Shown here piece by piece: positions 3,485-5,061 of a DNA stretch of 5,061 nt. Positions within the stretch are counted from its first letter, which is position 1. Every line of letters begins with the position of its first letter. The notes below the pieces were generated by a model. It was not told the DNA's origin, searched no databases, and saw only the letters and a list, made by a program, of their open reading frames with translations. Both the position numbers and the translations under genes were made by a program. The DNA comes from Bacillota bacterium. Its GTDB lineage: Bacteria; Bacillota; Bacilli; Alicyclobacillales; Alicyclobacillaceae. The DNA is taken from positions 1 to 5,061 of the forward strand of contig JAKADF010000302.1 in the NCBI GenBank assembly GCA_021820805.1, in the 5' to 3' direction.

Positions 3485-5061
3485 TTATCCAGCAATCCTT
3501 TCTGTCACGTGCCATAACCAATGACCGACGATAGGCAATGAATGTAGCTGCTTCGGTCGAAGCAATCGCAAACGAATTGCAATGAACACATAGAGCACGC
3601 TACCAATTAGGCACGAAATCAACAGTTGAAGAATATTCCAAGCCCAAGCCAGGTTATGTGGCAATGAAGCACCTAAATAGGATAAAATGTTGTTTACCAA
3701 AAGTAACTCAATTAATAACGGAAGTGACGCCAGTAGAAAGGGTAAAGCTAGACGAGGAACTGAGAACTGCACTCCGCTACACTTACGAACTGCTAATACG
3801 TTTAGTGTAGAAGAAAGCATATACCCTAGGATTGTAGCAATAGCAGCGCCGATGACACTCTTTAACAGAATAATAAGCAATATATTGAGGATGGCTTTAA
3901 GAGCTACACCCAAAAACATGTTTCGGACCGCTTGATAGAAGTTTCCGAGACCTTGAAGAATATAAGTAGACATTAGCTCCATGCTTGAAAAAATACACAT
4001 GAACGAAATCGTTGCTATGATGTTTGCGCCATCGTAAGAATTTGAAAACATAAATTCAATTGGCCTGGCAAGGGCGAAAAAGACAGCTGCTGACGGGAAT
4101 GTTACAAAAAACATCATTCGAATAGGAGTAATAATGTTCAATTGAACATCAGTTTGATCGTTCTGTGATTTCGCTGCAGATATTGCTGGCATAACCGAAA
4201 ATCCTACAGCTATGGTGAACGCAAGTGGTAACTGAACAAGGTTTTGAGCTTGCCTAGAGAGGATCCCAAAAGATGCTTGAGCTTGATTAAAGGTCTGCCC
4301 TGCAAAATGAGTGAGGAAGTTCACTACCGTAAGAGAATCGACGTTACTTGAGATGGGTACAACTAACGAACCTAAACAAACAGGAAGCGCAACTGCATAT
4401 AACATTCGGCGAATGGTTCCGTTGCTTGTTGTTTGTGATTTGCTAGTAAACTGAGGTCTATTTTTTTTTCGTAATGGAACGATGGCTTGCCATAAAATAA
4501 AGACACCAGCTATGGCGCCTACAAATGCTCCAAATGTAGCAGCCGCAGCCCCTTTAGCTACCCCCATGCCCATCTTAACTATGAATAGGGTTCCAAGTAC
4601 TGCTACCAGAACACGGAACAATTGCTCTGAAACTTGAGATAACGCTGGACCTCTAACCTCTTGAAATCCCTGTAAATAGCCCCGCAACGCACTTTCGAAT
4701 GGAACGATCAATATTGCTGGAGCTAGTGCTCGAACCGAAATTGTCATCTCTGCTATGTCTTGTTTAGTAGCATGCAAAGCCACTAATGTGGCATAGTAAG
4801 GTGCACCAAACCAAACTAGTAATGCACCAATCACTGCAAAAAAGCTAACTAATTTTAGTGTAAAACGATATAATTGTTCAATTTCTAAATAATTACCGCC
4901 AGAAGCGCGCTCTGATATGAGTTTACTTAGAGCGGTCGGTAATCCGCCTTGTGCTAATACCATCAAAATGGTATAGAGATTATAAGCAGTTGAGTAAAAA
5001 CCTTGTCCGACATTACCAAGAAGCTGATTTATAGGCACAATTGATATAATCCCCAAAAACT
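3485..5061 (-). CDS. Lipid/oligosaccharide flippase, MurJ/YtgP/SpoVB family (5' end beyond window)
   Basis: This is a polytopic membrane protein of the MOP exporter superfamily, polysaccharide-synthase branch. Relatives (MurJ, YtgP, SpoVB) flip lipid-linked cell-wall or spore-cortex precursors across the membrane. About 525 residues are visible, close to the family length, and the frame runs through the window edge, so perhaps 15-25 N-terminal residues are missing. The TTG at 5056 lies inside the first membrane segment and is not the start. Visible hallmarks are LGIISIVPINQLLGNVGQGFY, then YNLYTILMVLAQGGLPTALSK, and RGYLQGFQEVRGPALSQVSEQLFRV. About a dozen hydrophobic segments follow, with a basic loop (PLRKKNRPQ) in the middle and a basic C-terminus. 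The YNxYT and GLP-A-SK signatures favour a YtgP-like protein over SpoVB, but this cannot be settled here. No frameshift is seen and the gene looks functional. No clear terminator follows its stop. Confidence 0.88.
   Translation of the reverse strand, partial: FLGIISIVPINQLLGNVGQGFYSTAYNLYTILMVLAQGGLPTALSKLISERASGGNYLEIEQLYRFTLKLVSFFAVIGALLVWFGAPYYATLVALHATKQDIAEMTISVRALAPAILIVPFESALRGYLQGFQEVRGPALSQVSEQLFRVLVAVLGTLFIVKMGMGVAKGAAAATFGAFVGAIAGVFILWQAIVPLRKKNRPQFTSKSQTTSNGTIRRMLYAVALPVCLGSLVVPISSNVDSLTVVNFLTHFAGQTFNQAQASFGILSRQAQNLVQLPLAFTIAVGFSVMPAISAAKSQNDQTDVQLNIITPIRMMFFVTFPSAAVFFALARPIEFMFSNSYDGANIIATISFMCIFSSMELMSTYILQGLGNFYQAVRNMFLGVALKAILNILLIILLKSVIGAAIATILGYMLSSTLNVLAVRKCSGVQFSVPRLALPFLLASLPLLIELLLVNNILSYLGASLPHNLAWAWNILQLLISCLIGSVLYVFIAIRLRLLRPKQLHSLPIVGHWLWHVTERIAG

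Noticed and set aside
3687..3935. Plus-strand ORF of 82 codons inside the flippase gene
   Set aside because: It is antisense to an intact, well-recognised membrane protein gene.
1..5061. CRISPR arrays, tRNA or rRNA genes, riboswitches
   Set aside because: No regularly spaced repeats, no cloverleaf-like segment and no recognisable riboswitch core were seen on reading both strands.

Overview
The window looks like a piece of a moderately AT-rich Bacillota chromosome, probably a spore-forming member of the Bacilli. The evidence is a YtgP/SpoVB-type flippase, a kinase remnant of the sporulation-kinase type, Shine-Dalgarno sites of the GGAG type and TTG starts. An Alicyclobacillus-like host is a guess from protein style, not shown by the sequence. 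No tRNA, rRNA or CRISPR array was seen.

Layout, left to right. Positions 1-255 hold the end of an unrecognised basic reading frame. Positions 256-467 are non-coding. Positions 468-1035 are an insertion-sequence scar: the C-terminal ends of two different IS66-family transposases stand head to head, reading away from each other, and meet at a perfect 20-bp palindrome (734-753). The right-hand IS66 copy ends at about 1035 inside an apbE gene (FAD:protein FMN transferase) on the minus strand. That gene is cut after its DLGGIVK-type motif and also carries a one-base frameshift. Upstream of apbE, on the same strand and probably in the same operon, is an intact gene for a membrane-anchored peptidoglycan-binding protein (1545-2126).

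Positions 2409-3260 are the decayed C-terminal half of a histidine kinase on the minus strand. It is split by a 347-bp insert (about 2622-2968) that carries the last ~100 codons of an IS200/IS605-type tnpB on the plus strand, with hairpins where an omega-RNA and right end would lie. Removing exactly 2622-2968 restores the kinase frame (VLS joined to VCDKGCGI), so the insertion point can be read to within a few bases. Positions 3253-3468 hold a doubtful small ORF. Positions 3485-5061 are a nearly complete lipid/oligosaccharide flippase gene of the MurJ/YtgP/SpoVB superfamily on the minus strand, running off the right edge.

The flippase and the peptidoglycan-binding protein are the only genes that look functional, and both relate to the cell envelope. 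The rest is a graveyard of at least three mobile-element remnants and two host pseudogenes. No complete novel system is visible. The most informative structures are the palindromic IS66 junction and the precise, left-endless tnpB insert.
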